Of a stretch of DNA of 36,079 nt, positions 1-7,093 are shown piece after piece. The position numbers were made by a program, and so were the translations under genes. The DNA comes from Candidatus Omnitrophota bacterium (lineage in GTDB: Bacteria; Omnitrophota; Gorgyraeia; Aquiviventales; Aquiviventaceae): contig JAHFGW010000005.1 of the NCBI GenBank assembly GCA_023247235.1, forward strand, positions 1 to 36,079, read 5' to 3'. The notes beneath the pieces are model-generated. The model was not told where the DNA came from. It did not search any database and saw only the letters and a list, made by a program, of their open reading frames with translations. Positions within the stretch are counted from its first letter, which is position 1. Each line of letters begins with the position of its first letter.

Positions 1-183
1 GGGAGCCAATTTGGACTCGAACCTGAGCCCCTTGAGGCGCACCTCTTGCAGCAAGGGGCTCAGGTTTTTATCATTGTACCGACGCCCCTCACGCCGAGCT
101 ACTTCGAGCGCATGGCGGGATGCCTTGGAACCGGCGGGAAGGTCAAGGTGGTCATCGCCAATCCGAGCCAGACGATTCTATGA
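1..183 (+). CDS. C-terminal end of an unrecognised protein (partial)
   Basis: Frame 1 is open from the window edge to a TGA at 181-183, giving the last 60 residues of a protein that starts outside the window. The residues look like normal globular protein, with a buried-strand-like stretch VFIIVPTPLTPSYF and a second KVKVVIAN, and an acceptable amino-acid balance. I do not recognise the family. A strong hairpin followed by a T-run lies inside this frame (20-69), which is odd for an expressed gene and is the main reason for doubt. The stop overlaps a tiny ATG frame at 180. Confidence 0.4.
   Translation, partial: GSQFGLEPEPLEAHLLQQGAQVFIIVPTPLTPSYFERMAGCLGTGGKVKVVIANPSQTIL
20..69 (+). terminator. 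Terminator-like hairpin inside the partial gene
   Basis: A perfect 15-bp inverted repeat (20-34 with 52-66) encloses a 17-nt loop and is followed by TTTTT at 65-69, the form of a Rho-independent terminator reading rightward. The loop is longer than usual, and the hairpin lies in an apparently coding frame, so it may be a coincidence of codon sequence or a transferred repeat. Confidence 0.3.
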
Positions 184-250
184 AGTCGCAGGAGCACGAA
201 GACCTGCACCATCACTAAGCCACGGTGGCCTGACGAGGAGGAACGGGGAG

Positions 251-649
251 ATGAAGCACCTACGACGAGGGATGGTGGCCACACTGCTGCTCATGAGTCC
301 GGTGTCTGTGTGGGCCCAAGGGGAACACGAACATGAGCATGACCACGCGCACGGCAAGGGTGTTCAGGAGATTACCATCAAAGGGGAATTGGTGGATTCA
401 CTCTGCTACGTCGCCATGGCGGCTAAGGGCACTGGGCATAAACAGTGCGCGATCGACTGCGCGAAGGCCGGTATTCCGATCAGCATGCTGGAAGACGGGA
501 CGGGCAAGCTGTACACCGTGCTGCCCAAAGAAGACAAAACCGGCTATCCGGCCAGCGTCATCAACAAAATGGGCGAGACGGTGACCCTGAAAGGCGATCT
601 CTATGAGACGGGGGGCCAGCGCTACGTGACCGTCGAATCGGTGGAGTAA
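251..649 (+). CDS. Secreted His-rich protein of unknown function
   Basis: 132 residues. An N-terminal signal peptide (MKHLRRGMVATLLLM then SVWAQ, cleavage after about residue 23) points to export. Directly after it comes a His/Glu/Asp run, GEHEHEHDHAHGKG, the kind of stretch that often binds Zn, Cu or Ni. The remaining domain has conserved-looking Cys residues (SLCYVAM, HKQCAIDCAKAG) followed by ISMLEDGTGKLY, resembling small periplasmic proteins found near heavy-metal or respiratory genes; I know no firm function. The start is set by GAGGAGG about 9 nt upstream; the frame is open further upstream, but those residues are Arg-rich shadow. The next gene, a DUF2231 membrane protein, begins 5 nt after the stop, so the two are probably co-transcribed. 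Metal binding is inferred from composition only. Confidence 0.75.
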   Translation: MKHLRRGMVATLLLMSPVSVWAQGEHEHEHDHAHGKGVQEITIKGELVDSLCYVAMAAKGTGHKQCAIDCAKAGIPISMLEDGTGKLYTVLPKEDKTGYPASVINKMGETVTLKGDLYETGGQRYVTVESVE

Positions 650-654
650 CGGCC

Positions 655-1125
655 ATGTTGCCCGGAGCGCAGCACCTGCAGAACCTCCACCCGCTCGTTA
701 TTCACTTTCCCCTCGCGTTGCTGATGGGTGCGGCGCTCCTGTACGTGGCGGCGTGGCTGTTGAAGCGCGACAGCTTCGCGCACTCGGCGTTTATGGTGCT
801 GGTGCTGGGCGCGCTGTCTCTTGCGGTGGCCGTGGCGACCGGCCTCTACGCCGAGCAGGGCGTGATGCTGTCTCTCTCGGTCCGTGAGCATCTGCTCCAG
901 CCGCACAAGACTGCCATGCTGGCGACCTTAGCCATCTGCACGATGCTGACCGTCTGGGCGGTGGTCGCTCGGCCCTTTCCCACGAAAGGAAGACCGCTGT
1001 TTCTGCTCCTGTTGCTCATGATGATTGGCGTCATGACGGTGGGAGCCGACTTCGGCGGGCGGATGGTGTATGACTACAACGCCGGTGGGACTGCGTGCCG
1101 CCAACCGATCCGGTTTACGAAATAA
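655..1125 (+). CDS. DUF2231-type inner-membrane protein
   Basis: 156 residues with four hydrophobic helices (about 14-34, 44-66, 88-105 and 112-130). It opens with NLHPLVIHFPLALLM and ends with DFGGRMVYDYNAGG, both hallmarks of DUF2231 (PF09990). These four-helix proteins are often found beside c-type cytochromes or cupredoxins, and the conserved His residues suggest haem or metal binding, though the function is unknown. It follows the His-rich secreted protein by 5 nt and probably forms a two-gene unit with it. It converges on the MFS gene, whose stop lies 68 nt further on. Confidence 0.82.
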   Translation: MLPGAQHLQNLHPLVIHFPLALLMGAALLYVAAWLLKRDSFAHSAFMVLVLGALSLAVAVATGLYAEQGVMLSLSVREHLLQPHKTAMLATLAICTMLTVWAVVARPFPTKGRPLFLLLLLMMIGVMTVGADFGGRMVYDYNAGGTACRQPIRFTK

Positions 1126-1192
1126 GTCGGCGAGGAGAATCGTATGGACTGCTCTTTGTTAGCACGACTATGTTCAGTCTCCAAAGCCTGCC

Positions 1193-2392
1193 CTACACGC
1201 GAGTGGCCAGTTCCTGTCGTTCCTCTGGAGGTTTGAGGTGGCGGAATGCTCGGTACAGCAACAGGTCATACGCGACCTTCAAGCCTGGTCCCACGACAAG
1301 CGGCGCCGAAAGTGACAGGTTCCGCATGAGTGATCCCGCAAACGCCGGCGCCACGGCCCACGCCACGCTGCGCGTGAGGTTCGTGACTCCAGCCGCCCGC
1401 ACGCGCTCCTCTTTCTTGACGACCGCTACGATGTAGGACTGTCGCGTGGGCACATCCATCTCCACGAGCGATTCTCGGAGGAGAAATAGCGCGACGGCCA
1501 CTGGAAGGGTTGGAGCCAATGGCACGGTCATCAACAGGACACTGGACGGCAGATGGGTAAACACCATGGTATTGACCAAGCCGATGCGTTTGGCGATCCA
1601 GGCCGCCCCTAAGTGAGAAAGCCCATTGGCAATTCGGACAACAAAAAAGAGCGGAGCCAACACGGCCTCAGTCACACCAAAACGTTTAAAAAACCAGTAG
1701 CTCAGCATCGCGGTGGTCAGGAACCCCCCGCCGAGACTGTCGAGCCCGGAGAGCGCCGCGAACTTAGCGACGATGGGCCGCGAGGAAGGGGAGAGCCGCT
1801 GATTGGTGAGGGGCGTTTGCAACTCTACAGAGGATGAAAGGCACAACGCCAGCACGCCGGCCACGAGGCACAAGACCGCATAGCACCCCCAGGTCCATTG
1901 ATACGAACCGAGCACGGAGGCATTCGTCTGCGCACGAAACAGCGCGGGGAGACCTCCGAGCAACGATCCGATCGCGTGTCCCGCATCGATGGTCAGGTTG
2001 TACCACGCAAACGCGGTGGTCCGTTGACTCGACGTGACGATTTGTGGCAGCATCGCCTGCTCGACGGTCAAACCCGCCCCGCGGTCTCGGCCCATCCCGT
2101 TGACCATGCCCAACAGCACGCCGGCCATCACCATCGAAGCTTGGGTGGCGTACGCGAGTGCCACGCCCCCAGCCGCCATGAGTGCCGCCAAGATCACGAG
2201 CGTCGTTCGTCGCCCTAGGCGATCCGCCACAGCTGTGACCAGCGCGGTGCCCATGGCACATCCGGCGAGACCGAGCGACACCGTCAACCCCAGAGCCGAC
2301 GCATCGAAGTGCAGATGGGCGAGATACATGGCGAGAACCACACCAGACATGCCGACGGCGGTGGCTCGAATGCCGGCCGATGCGAGGATCAA
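1193..2392 (-). CDS. Major facilitator superfamily transporter
   Basis: About 399 residues and 10-12 hydrophobic helices. The loop ADRLGRRTTLVI between helices 2 and 3 is the MFS motif A (GxxxDRxGRR), and a central hydrophilic linker near residues 200-215 divides the two halves. Substrate is not readable; relatives include drug or metabolite exporters. The listed start is a TTG that overlaps the stop of the small upstream frame (TTGA), which would allow coupled translation. A CTG at 2410 lies 8 nt after a good GGAGG and would add RIDQRL, a typical cytoplasmic start for this family, so it is a serious alternative. The gene faces away from its right neighbour and converges on the DUF2231 gene. 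Confidence 0.85.
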   Translation of the reverse strand: MILASAGIRATAVGMSGVVLAMYLAHLHFDASALGLTVSLGLAGCAMGTALVTAVADRLGRRTTLVILAALMAAGGVALAYATQASMVMAGVLLGMVNGMGRDRGAGLTVEQAMLPQIVTSSQRTTAFAWYNLTIDAGHAIGSLLGGLPALFRAQTNASVLGSYQWTWGCYAVLCLVAGVLALCLSSSVELQTPLTNQRLSPSSRPIVAKFAALSGLDSLGGGFLTTAMLSYWFFKRFGVTEAVLAPLFFVVRIANGLSHLGAAWIAKRIGLVNTMVFTHLPSSVLLMTVPLAPTLPVAVALFLLRESLVEMDVPTRQSYIVAVVKKEERVRAAGVTNLTRSVAWAVAPAFAGSLMRNLSLSAPLVVGPGLKVAYDLLLYRAFRHLKPPEERQELATRV

Positions 2393-2643
2393 CCGCTGAT
2401 CAATGCGCAGGAGATGGTCCTCCGGGAGGCTGGGCGGTTGTCGGTCCTGTCGGTATCACGTTGGGCAAGTACGTGGGTCCCACTGGGCGCGTGCGGCGCA
2501 GTCTGCACCATCCAATGGCCTACCCGCCCTTCTCCCGTCCGACCAAATGAGAAACCCGCCGGCGGCTCCCCGACTTTGGCCACCGCGGCAACACGGTCAG
2601 CTGGTCCAAAGAGGAAAACCGCCTCCCGATCAACGAACTTCAT
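2389..2643 (-). CDS. Small hypothetical protein upstream of the MFS gene
   Basis: 84 residues starting MKFVDREAVFLFGPAD; I recognise no family. The start is well supported: AGGAGGG lies 5 nt upstream of the ATG, and a TATAAT lies a few bases before that. The C-terminal third (rich in R, T, S and D) looks less like folded protein, so the coding region could be a leader peptide, or the front of a gene frameshifted relative to the transporter. Its stop overlaps the TTG start of the MFS gene by 4 nt, consistent with an operon. Confidence 0.4.
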   Translation of the reverse strand: MKFVDREAVFLFGPADRVAAVAKVGEPPAGFSFGRTGEGRVGHWMVQTAPHAPSGTHVLAQRDTDRTDNRPASRRTISCALISG

Positions 2644-3026
2644 GATGACCCTCCTGCGCGTATTATAGAATGTTTTCAAATAACAACGGTGTCGAGCAAC
2701 TCCTAGGATGGGACCTCCTGATCGGTGATGTTTTCCAACCGGGCGATGTCGACCTGGTTTTTGGCCTCGCCCGACGCAAGGAGCGCCTGCCCCTCGATGG
2801 CCTCGCGGAGGCATTCGACCACCCGGGGCGTAGCGCCGAAAGTGATTACACGCAGACCTCAATCCGCTTGCGGTTCCACCGCCCGGTTGCTATCCCGATC
2901 GGGACTTCATCCAGAGGAGTGCACTTTGAGCCAACACTCCGGGGAGCTATGTTTCGTTCCCGGTCCTCCCGAGGCCAGCCAATTCAGTACCGTGTCCCAG
3001 GAATTCCGCGACAACCTGAGGGTCGA
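2644..3026. other. Gap between divergent genes, with a possible gene remnant
   Basis: No convincing complete gene. On the minus strand, 2703-2858 is open for 51 codons and includes VVECLREAIEG and NQVDIARLENITDQEVPS before a TAG. This reads more like real protein than the competing frames, but it is preceded by an in-frame TGA and has at best a GTG start at 2822. It could be the decayed end of a gene. The rightward frame across this stretch, open into the DUF2490 gene, looks like random sequence. Confidence 0.3.
2662..2667 (-). promoter_or_regulatory. -10 element for the small ORF/MFS unit
   Basis: Read on the minus strand this is TATAAT, identical to the sigma-70 -10 consensus, ending 7 nt before the AGGAGGG site of the small ORF. 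No good -35 hexamer lies 16-18 nt upstream, so the promoter is plausible but incomplete. It would give a very short 5' leader. Confidence 0.4.
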
Positions 3027-3749
3027 ATGGCTTCCATGATGTATCCGAAGAGGGGGCACGCTGGAAGTGGCCAACAGAAGGTCCTCTGGGTGGGGCTCGC
3101 AGCGAGCTGGCTGCTCCTCAGCCACACGCCTGTCACATGGGCCCGAGATGATTTCCAATCGTGGAACACGATTGAAATAAGCAAGCGAGTCGGTCCCCAG
3201 TGGGAACTCTTCTTCCTTCCCGAGATTCGGATCCGCGACGATGCCAGCGAGCTCTTCTACCATGAGTACCGGCAAGGTATTCGCTGGAAGCCATCGAAGT
3301 CCCTCCAAGTAGGGCTGAACTACCTCTTTGTCCGCAATGAGTCCTCTGGGAAACCGCGTGAGGAGCACACGGGGGAACTTGATGTCACACCCAAAGTGAC
3401 CGTGGCTCAGCTCAATCTCTCCGTCAGGGGACGCCTCGCGTTTCGGACGATTCAAGGAAGCTCCGGAGAACAGGAGTGGCAACTCCGGCTGATGCCCAAA
3501 ATGGCCTATTCCATACACTTGGTTGGCCGTACGATGACGCCGTACATCGCGGACGATGTGTTCTACGACTATACCCGCGATGCCTGGAACCAGAATCGGG
3601 TCTTCCTTGGTGTCACCGTTCCATGGGGGAAGTCGTTGGGCGCTGAGGTGAGCACGGATTGCTACTACATGCTGCAAAGCCAGCTCGGCTCGCGCCGTGA
3701 CTGGAGCAGCAACCACATTCTGGGGACGAAGCTGAGCGTGAAGTTTTGA
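3027..3749 (+). CDS. DUF2490-family outer-membrane protein
   Basis: 240 residues. A signal peptide (VLWVGLAASWLLLSHTPVTWA) ends near residue 39, and the mature part opens DDFQSWNTIEISKRVGPQW, followed by alternating strands (ELFFLPEIRIRDD, FYHEYRQGIRW, LQVGLNYLFVRNE) as in DUF2490 (PF10677). The last residue is Phe (LSVKF), the usual C-terminal signal for BAM-assembled barrels. Function of the family is unknown; its members are predicted 8-12 strand barrels. The frame is open far upstream, but a start at 3027, 3036 or 3039 is required for the signal peptide; GAGGG at 3018-3022 favours 3027. Confidence 0.78.
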   Translation: MASMMYPKRGHAGSGQQKVLWVGLAASWLLLSHTPVTWARDDFQSWNTIEISKRVGPQWELFFLPEIRIRDDASELFYHEYRQGIRWKPSKSLQVGLNYLFVRNESSGKPREEHTGELDVTPKVTVAQLNLSVRGRLAFRTIQGSSGEQEWQLRLMPKMAYSIHLVGRTMTPYIADDVFYDYTRDAWNQNRVFLGVTVPWGKSLGAEVSTDCYYMLQSQLGSRRDWSSNHILGTKLSVKF

Positions 3750-4046
3750 TGGCCAATGACGCGATCCCGACTGAGCGATTCGGCGTTGTCCCGTGCATCC
3801 TGAGCCAATTGCTTAGCTCTTTCGTCTCTCTCGGCACGTTTGGTTTCGGCGAGCCGATGGCGCTGGCGGGCTCTATGGCAGCGGGATGTGGTGGAGAAAC
3901 GTCGCTGGATGGCCAAGCAGCAGGACTAGCTGGCTTGCTGTTGTTCAAGGGCGTGCGGTAGGATAGTCGCCATATAGAATACGCTCCGAGCCGCTTGGCG
4001 GGACCCCTGAGCACCTTGAGCTTCAACGTTCTTTAGGAGTGCGAAC
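3750..4046. other. Intergenic region, no gene seen
   Basis: 297 bases between the DUF2490 gene and the next gene. Short frames exist on both strands, but none has a recognisable domain or a ribosome site. A TATAGAAT at 3973-3980 could be the -10 of the promoter for the gene at 4047; I see no matching -35. Confidence 0.5.
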
Positions 4047-4562
4047 ATGGCCGAAGAAACGAAGCATGACCTCCTGATCAAGCGGATCCAAATCTCCATT
4101 GGGATTTTGGTGGGGATCGTCAGCCTGGTCCTTGGGCTCTATAACGTGAAGAACACGGTGTTCTCGAAACAGGGAACCGGGCCGGGCGCGCTGTCACTCG
4201 TCCTCCATGGCGCGGAAGGAAGGCCGGTGCCTGGCGCCCGAATCGAGTTGCTCAATGACCGGAATGTGCTGGTCGCTGCCTCGGAGACCGACGCCAGCGG
4301 TCGATACCAGCGACAGGGGATGGAGGCCGGCAATTACAGCCTCAAGGTCAACAAGACTGGATTTGAGCCGGAGATTGTGGTGGTCGGTGTTCGCCCGAAA
4401 GACACGACGGAGCTGACCCTCGTGTTGCGGATGGCTGGGGGAAATCCGGTTCAATCGGCGCTCGAAGAGGTCGGCGCTGATTGGATCAAGCGGTGGGGGG
4501 CCACGCACGGCCCAGGCGAGGCAAAGCCGTCAGACGCGCCCACCCCAGACAACACGCCGTGA
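4047..4562 (+). CDS. Membrane-anchored carboxypeptidase-regulatory-like domain protein
   Basis: 171 residues. A short cytoplasmic start is followed by one membrane helix (ISIGILVGIVSLVLGLY, about 16-32). Residues 47-128 form a beta-sandwich of the CarboxypepD_reg type (PF13620): GRPVPGARIELLN, TDASGRYQRQGMEAGNYSLKV, ELTLVLRM. The tail is Pro/Asp-rich. Such domains are transthyretin-like folds used as binding or stabilising modules outside the cytoplasm. TTTAGGAG 8 nt before the ATG supports the start. It converges on the DUF1579 gene 52 nt away. No partner identifies its role. Confidence 0.75.
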   Translation: MAEETKHDLLIKRIQISIGILVGIVSLVLGLYNVKNTVFSKQGTGPGALSLVLHGAEGRPVPGARIELLNDRNVLVAASETDASGRYQRQGMEAGNYSLKVNKTGFEPEIVVVGVRPKDTTELTLVLRMAGGNPVQSALEEVGADWIKRWGATHGPGEAKPSDAPTPDNTP

Positions 4563-4614
4563 CCATCAAGGAATGACAAGAGGCCGGCTTGCTGTCGTGT
4601 GTGCTAGAGGTTGC

Positions 4615-5262
4615 TTACTGTGCGCGGGTGTAGCGGAGCTCAAGCGTCTTGAACTCGCGGCCATCCGGCGCGCGGCTGTAGCTCTCGTAGAGGCTGTGGT
4701 CCTGGTCAACGAGCTTCCACACGCTGCGAAACGGCCTGTGCGCCTCACCGGTCATCGGGCAGCTGAACTCACCTTGTTCCGTGAGGGTGCTCGTCGGCGC
4801 ATCAAACTGCCCGGTACCGTTCATCATGCCCGTGGCCATGTTGTCGAGCCACAGGGACTGGTATTCCTTGCGAATATTGTCGTAGCCCAGGACGCCGAGG
4901 CCCTCGAAAGGCGGCTGGCCCTCCCCCTGGCCGCGGACTTGTTGCTGCAGGAAGCGGCCGCCGAAGATGAGGCTGTTCGTGCTGGTCCCGGTCATGGATT
5001 CAGGCGGCGCCTCCGGGGCCATCCACCACTGCGCCGTGTAGGTCCATTGGCCGACGAGCGGTTCAAAGACCTTATGGCCTTCGGTTGGGCTGCCGAGCTT
5101 TTGCATGGCCTCCATGGCGGCCTGCTTGGCCGGATCCATCGCCGGTTCAGCGGATGCCGGCTGCGTCGGCTCTACTGCTCTCGGCTGCTCGGCCCTCGCC
5201 AGGCCCATGCCGACCGTTGACGCACATGCTAGACTGAGAGCGAACCGCACGACTCGATTCAT
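4615..5262 (-). CDS. Exported DUF1579-family protein
   Basis: 215 residues with a signal peptide (FALSLACASTVGMGLARA), a short Pro/Ala-rich linker, and then the DUF1579 (PF07617) domain from about residue 60: HKVFEPLVGQWTY, SLIFGGRFLQQQVRG, FEGLGVLGYDNIRKEYQSLW. The fold is probably lipocalin-like; the function is unknown. It starts in the gap shared with the PDZ gene and faces away from it. Nothing in the context points to a pathway. Confidence 0.82.
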   Translation of the reverse strand: MNRVVRFALSLACASTVGMGLARAEQPRAVEPTQPASAEPAMDPAKQAAMEAMQKLGSPTEGHKVFEPLVGQWTYTAQWWMAPEAPPESMTGTSTNSLIFGGRFLQQQVRGQGEGQPPFEGLGVLGYDNIRKEYQSLWLDNMATGMMNGTGQFDAPTSTLTEQGEFSCPMTGEAHRPFRSVWKLVDQDHSLYESYSRAPDGREFKTLELRYTRAQ

Positions 5263-5354
5263 GAATGGGCTCCTGTGGTTGACTGCGACACAACGCCTAG
5301 TACTTTAGCGGCTTTTGGCCTCTTACACAAGAGAGGCGCAATCGGGAGGCGCGA

Positions 5355-5606
5355 ATGGACCTGCGGCAGTCAAGCGGCGTGCTGGTCATCGCGGTCGAAC
5401 CGGACAGCCCGGCGCGGCGCGCGGGCCTTCGCGAAGGGGATGTCCTGATCCAGTTCGCGGAAGAGCCGGTGGCGGGCGTCGACGAGTTGCATCGCCTGTT
5501 AACGGAGCGCCGGGTGAATACGGCCACCGTCCTGACGGTCGTCAGGGGCAGCGAGCGCCTGGAGGTGCCGGTCGTGCCCACCGAATCACCGCCCCGCCGC
5601 GCCTAG
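5355..5606 (+). CDS. Stand-alone PDZ domain, possibly an HtrA remnant
   Basis: 83 residues, almost all one PDZ domain: GVLVIAVEPDSPARRAGLRE then GDVLIQF and DELHRLL. The sequence resembles the C-terminal PDZ of HtrA/DegP-type serine proteases. No signal peptide or protease domain precedes it, and no catalytic triad is present. GGGAGG lies 5 nt before the ATG, so the short form could be expressed as a cytoplasmic adaptor; equally it may be what is left of a protease gene whose front was deleted. The first residues (RQSSGVLV) correspond to the point where the PDZ normally begins in the full-length protein, consistent with either view. Confidence 0.65.
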   Translation: MDLRQSSGVLVIAVEPDSPARRAGLREGDVLIQFAEEPVAGVDELHRLLTERRVNTATVLTVVRGSERLEVPVVPTESPPRRA

Positions 5607-5620
5607 CCCGGCAATTTTGG

Positions 5621-5649
5621 TTGCGTCGGCGGCCCGACTCTTTTAACAT
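5621..5649 (+). promoter_or_regulatory. Candidate sigma-70 promoter for the small membrane protein
   Basis: TTGCGT at 5621-5626 and TAACAT at 5644-5649 are separated by 17 nt, the ideal sigma-70 spacing. Both hexamers are partial matches. It lies 23 nt upstream of the ATG at 5673. Confidence 0.35.
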
Positions 5650-5672
5650 AGGGGCGGGATTAGGGAGGCGGG

Positions 5673-6086
5673 ATGAACCTCAAGCGTTGGCTGGTTGCGG
5701 GCGGAGCGGCGTTCGTTGCGACGTTTAGTCTCGATTTCATTGCGCACGGGCGACTGCTCATGCCGCTCTACCAGCAGACGGCTGCGTTGTGGCGAACGCC
5801 GGATAGCTCGCATCAGATGATGTGGTTGATGACGTCGGGGCAGTTGCTCTTCGGGTTGGTCTTTGCGTGGATTTACGCCAGAGGCTATGAGCCCGGAAAA
5901 CCAGGGCTCGGTCAGGGCCTCCGCTATGGCTTTTTGATCGGGCTGCTCTTCGCCATTTCCTACCTTGGCGTGTGGTACGTCGTCCTGCCGATTCCCTTCG
6001 CGCTCGCGGCGGGATGGATGCTCTCCGTCATGGCGGACTGCCTGGCCGCCGGCGCAGCCGTAGGTTTGATCTATCGCACGAAGTAA
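5673..6086 (+). CDS. Small four-helix membrane protein
   Basis: 137 residues with four hydrophobic helices (about 6-27, 49-69, 83-101 and 109-132) and a conserved-looking loop YARGYEPGKPGLGQGLRYG between helices 2 and 3. Proteins of this shape are widespread in environmental genomes without known function; a relation to DUF1761-type proteins is possible but not certain. GGGAGG 4 nt upstream supports the ATG. It is followed by the zinc ribbon gene 53 nt later, on the same strand. Confidence 0.7.
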   Translation: MNLKRWLVAGGAAFVATFSLDFIAHGRLLMPLYQQTAALWRTPDSSHQMMWLMTSGQLLFGLVFAWIYARGYEPGKPGLGQGLRYGFLIGLLFAISYLGVWYVVLPIPFALAAGWMLSVMADCLAAGAAVGLIYRTK

Positions 6087-6139
6087 GGCATAGCACTAGC
6101 GGGCTCGTGCACGTCGACAGGGCGAACCAAGGAGGCACG

Positions 6140-6340
6140 ATGGCGTTTCATCCGGGTGGTGAATATGGTGGGAGCGGCGGATTTGGCGGGGGAGGGGGAT
6201 TCGGCGGGCGACCGCGGGAGATGCACAAGGCGACGTGCGCCGAGTGCCAGAAGGAGTGCGAAGTTCCCTTCAAGCCGAGCGGCGACCGGCCGGTCTACTG
6301 CAAGGAGTGCTTCTCGAAGCGCAAGGGAAGCGGGCGCTAA
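6140..6340 (+). CDS. CxxC-x17-CxxC zinc-ribbon protein
   Basis: 66 residues. The first 25 are Gly-rich (GGSGGFGGGGGFGG), followed by CAEC, exactly 17 residues, then CKEC, and a basic tail KRKGSGR. This is the pattern of the small zinc-ribbon family described as CxxC-x17-CxxC, with the internal PFKPSGDRPVY typical of it. Four Cys would hold one zinc. The basic tail and flexible Gly segment suggest nucleic-acid or protein binding, but the role is not known. AAGGAGG 5 nt upstream fixes the start. A strong terminator follows 14 nt after the stop. Confidence 0.82.
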   Translation: MAFHPGGEYGGSGGFGGGGGFGGRPREMHKATCAECQKECEVPFKPSGDRPVYCKECFSKRKGSGR

Positions 6341-6354
6341 CTGATCCACATGCC

Positions 6355-6388
6355 ATGGAGGCGTCCCGAAAGGGGCGCCTCCATTTTT
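6355..6388 (+). terminator. Rho-independent terminator after the zinc-ribbon gene
   Basis: Two 13-nt arms (6355-6367 and 6372-6384) pair with a single G-U wobble around a GAAA tetraloop and run into a TTTTT tract. This is a textbook intrinsic terminator. Confidence 0.88.
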
Positions 6389-6399
6389 CTTGCCTCCGG

Positions 6400-6428
6400 T
6401 TGCATCCGGGCGGCAGGCTTGCTAGAAT
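6400..6428 (+). promoter_or_regulatory. Sigma-70-like promoter for the DUF3332 lipoprotein gene
   Basis: TTGCAT at 6400-6405, a 17-nt spacer, and TAGAAT at 6423-6428. The -10 matches consensus at five of six positions. It begins 12 nt after the terminator T-tract, so transcription is reset between the two genes. Confidence 0.55.
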
Positions 6429-6477
6429 CCCTTAGGCGCACCAACGGAGAGAGGCCACCCCACCAGGAGGGAACGGA

Positions 6478-7020
6478 ATGAAGAGAGCGATTGCGGGGAT
6501 GCTCGCTGCCGGGTTGTTGGTGAGTGGGTGTACCGGGTCCTTTCAGCTGACGAGAAAGGTCTACCAGTTCCACCGGTCCCAGACCGACAAGTGGATGGAT
6601 GAGATTCTCTTCCTCGTGGTCGCGCTCCTGCCCGTCTACAGCTTGGCGTCGTTCGCCGATGCTGTCGTCTTCAACAGCATCGAGTTCTGGACCGGTAACA
6701 ATCCCGTCAGCTCCGCTGCGACCTCCTCGCAGGAGCGGCGGCGCACGGTGCGCGCAGGCAATCAAGAGCTCGTCATGTCGTACGCGCCGGGAACCGACCA
6801 GATCCTCTTGGCCTCGGCCACGGATGCCAAGGCTCCGACGTTGGTCCTGGAGCGTGGTCCGGATGGGGTGAGCGCGAAAGACGCCCACGGACAGCTCCTG
6901 TTCCGATCCATCACGACGCCGGACGGCGGCATCGCGGTCTATGACCCGCAGGCCCGCCTCGTCAAATCGTATTCAGCGGATGATGTGCGCCGGATTGCGT
7001 CGAGGGAGTTGACGCAGTAA
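6478..7020 (+). CDS. DUF3332-family lipoprotein
   Basis: 180 residues. The lipoprotein signal MKRAIAGMLAAGLLVSGC puts the acylated Cys at residue 18. The segment FQLTRKVYQFHRSQTDKW and a membrane helix (ILFLVVALLPVYSLASFADA) followed by NSIEFWTGNNPV match DUF3332 (PF11810). The second half is a soluble beta domain facing the periplasm. Function unknown. AGGAGG lies upstream of the ATG, and a promoter-like pair stands at 6400-6428. A terminator follows, so this gene is probably expressed alone. Confidence 0.85.
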   Translation: MKRAIAGMLAAGLLVSGCTGSFQLTRKVYQFHRSQTDKWMDEILFLVVALLPVYSLASFADAVVFNSIEFWTGNNPVSSAATSSQERRRTVRAGNQELVMSYAPGTDQILLASATDAKAPTLVLERGPDGVSAKDAHGQLLFRSITTPDGGIAVYDPQARLVKSYSADDVRRIASRELTQ

Positions 7021-7048
7021 CGCGCGTTGCACGGCAACGTCTTCGTGA

Positions 7049-7078
7049 AGCAGGGCGGGCTGGTCAGCCCGCCCTGCT
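7049..7078 (+). terminator. Strong hairpin after the DUF3332 gene
   Basis: A perfect 13-bp stem (7049-7061 with 7066-7078) closes a 4-nt loop GGTC. The following sequence is TGCGTTT rather than a clean T-run, so termination may be weaker than the stem suggests. The stem is symmetric and could act for either direction. Confidence 0.65.
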
Positions 7079-7093
7079 GCGTTTGAGAGTCGC

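Noticed and set aside
1-40. T-arm-like sequence (minus strand GGTTCGAGTCC) suggesting the 3' end of a tRNA
   Set aside because: The bases flanking the TTCGAGT loop do not pair beyond two positions, and no acceptor partner is present; the bases belong to the 20-66 hairpin instead.
3746-3961. 71-codon frame after the DUF2490 gene
   Set aside because: No ribosome site, no recognisable domain, Gly/Ala/Ser-rich, and no better than competing frames on the other strand.
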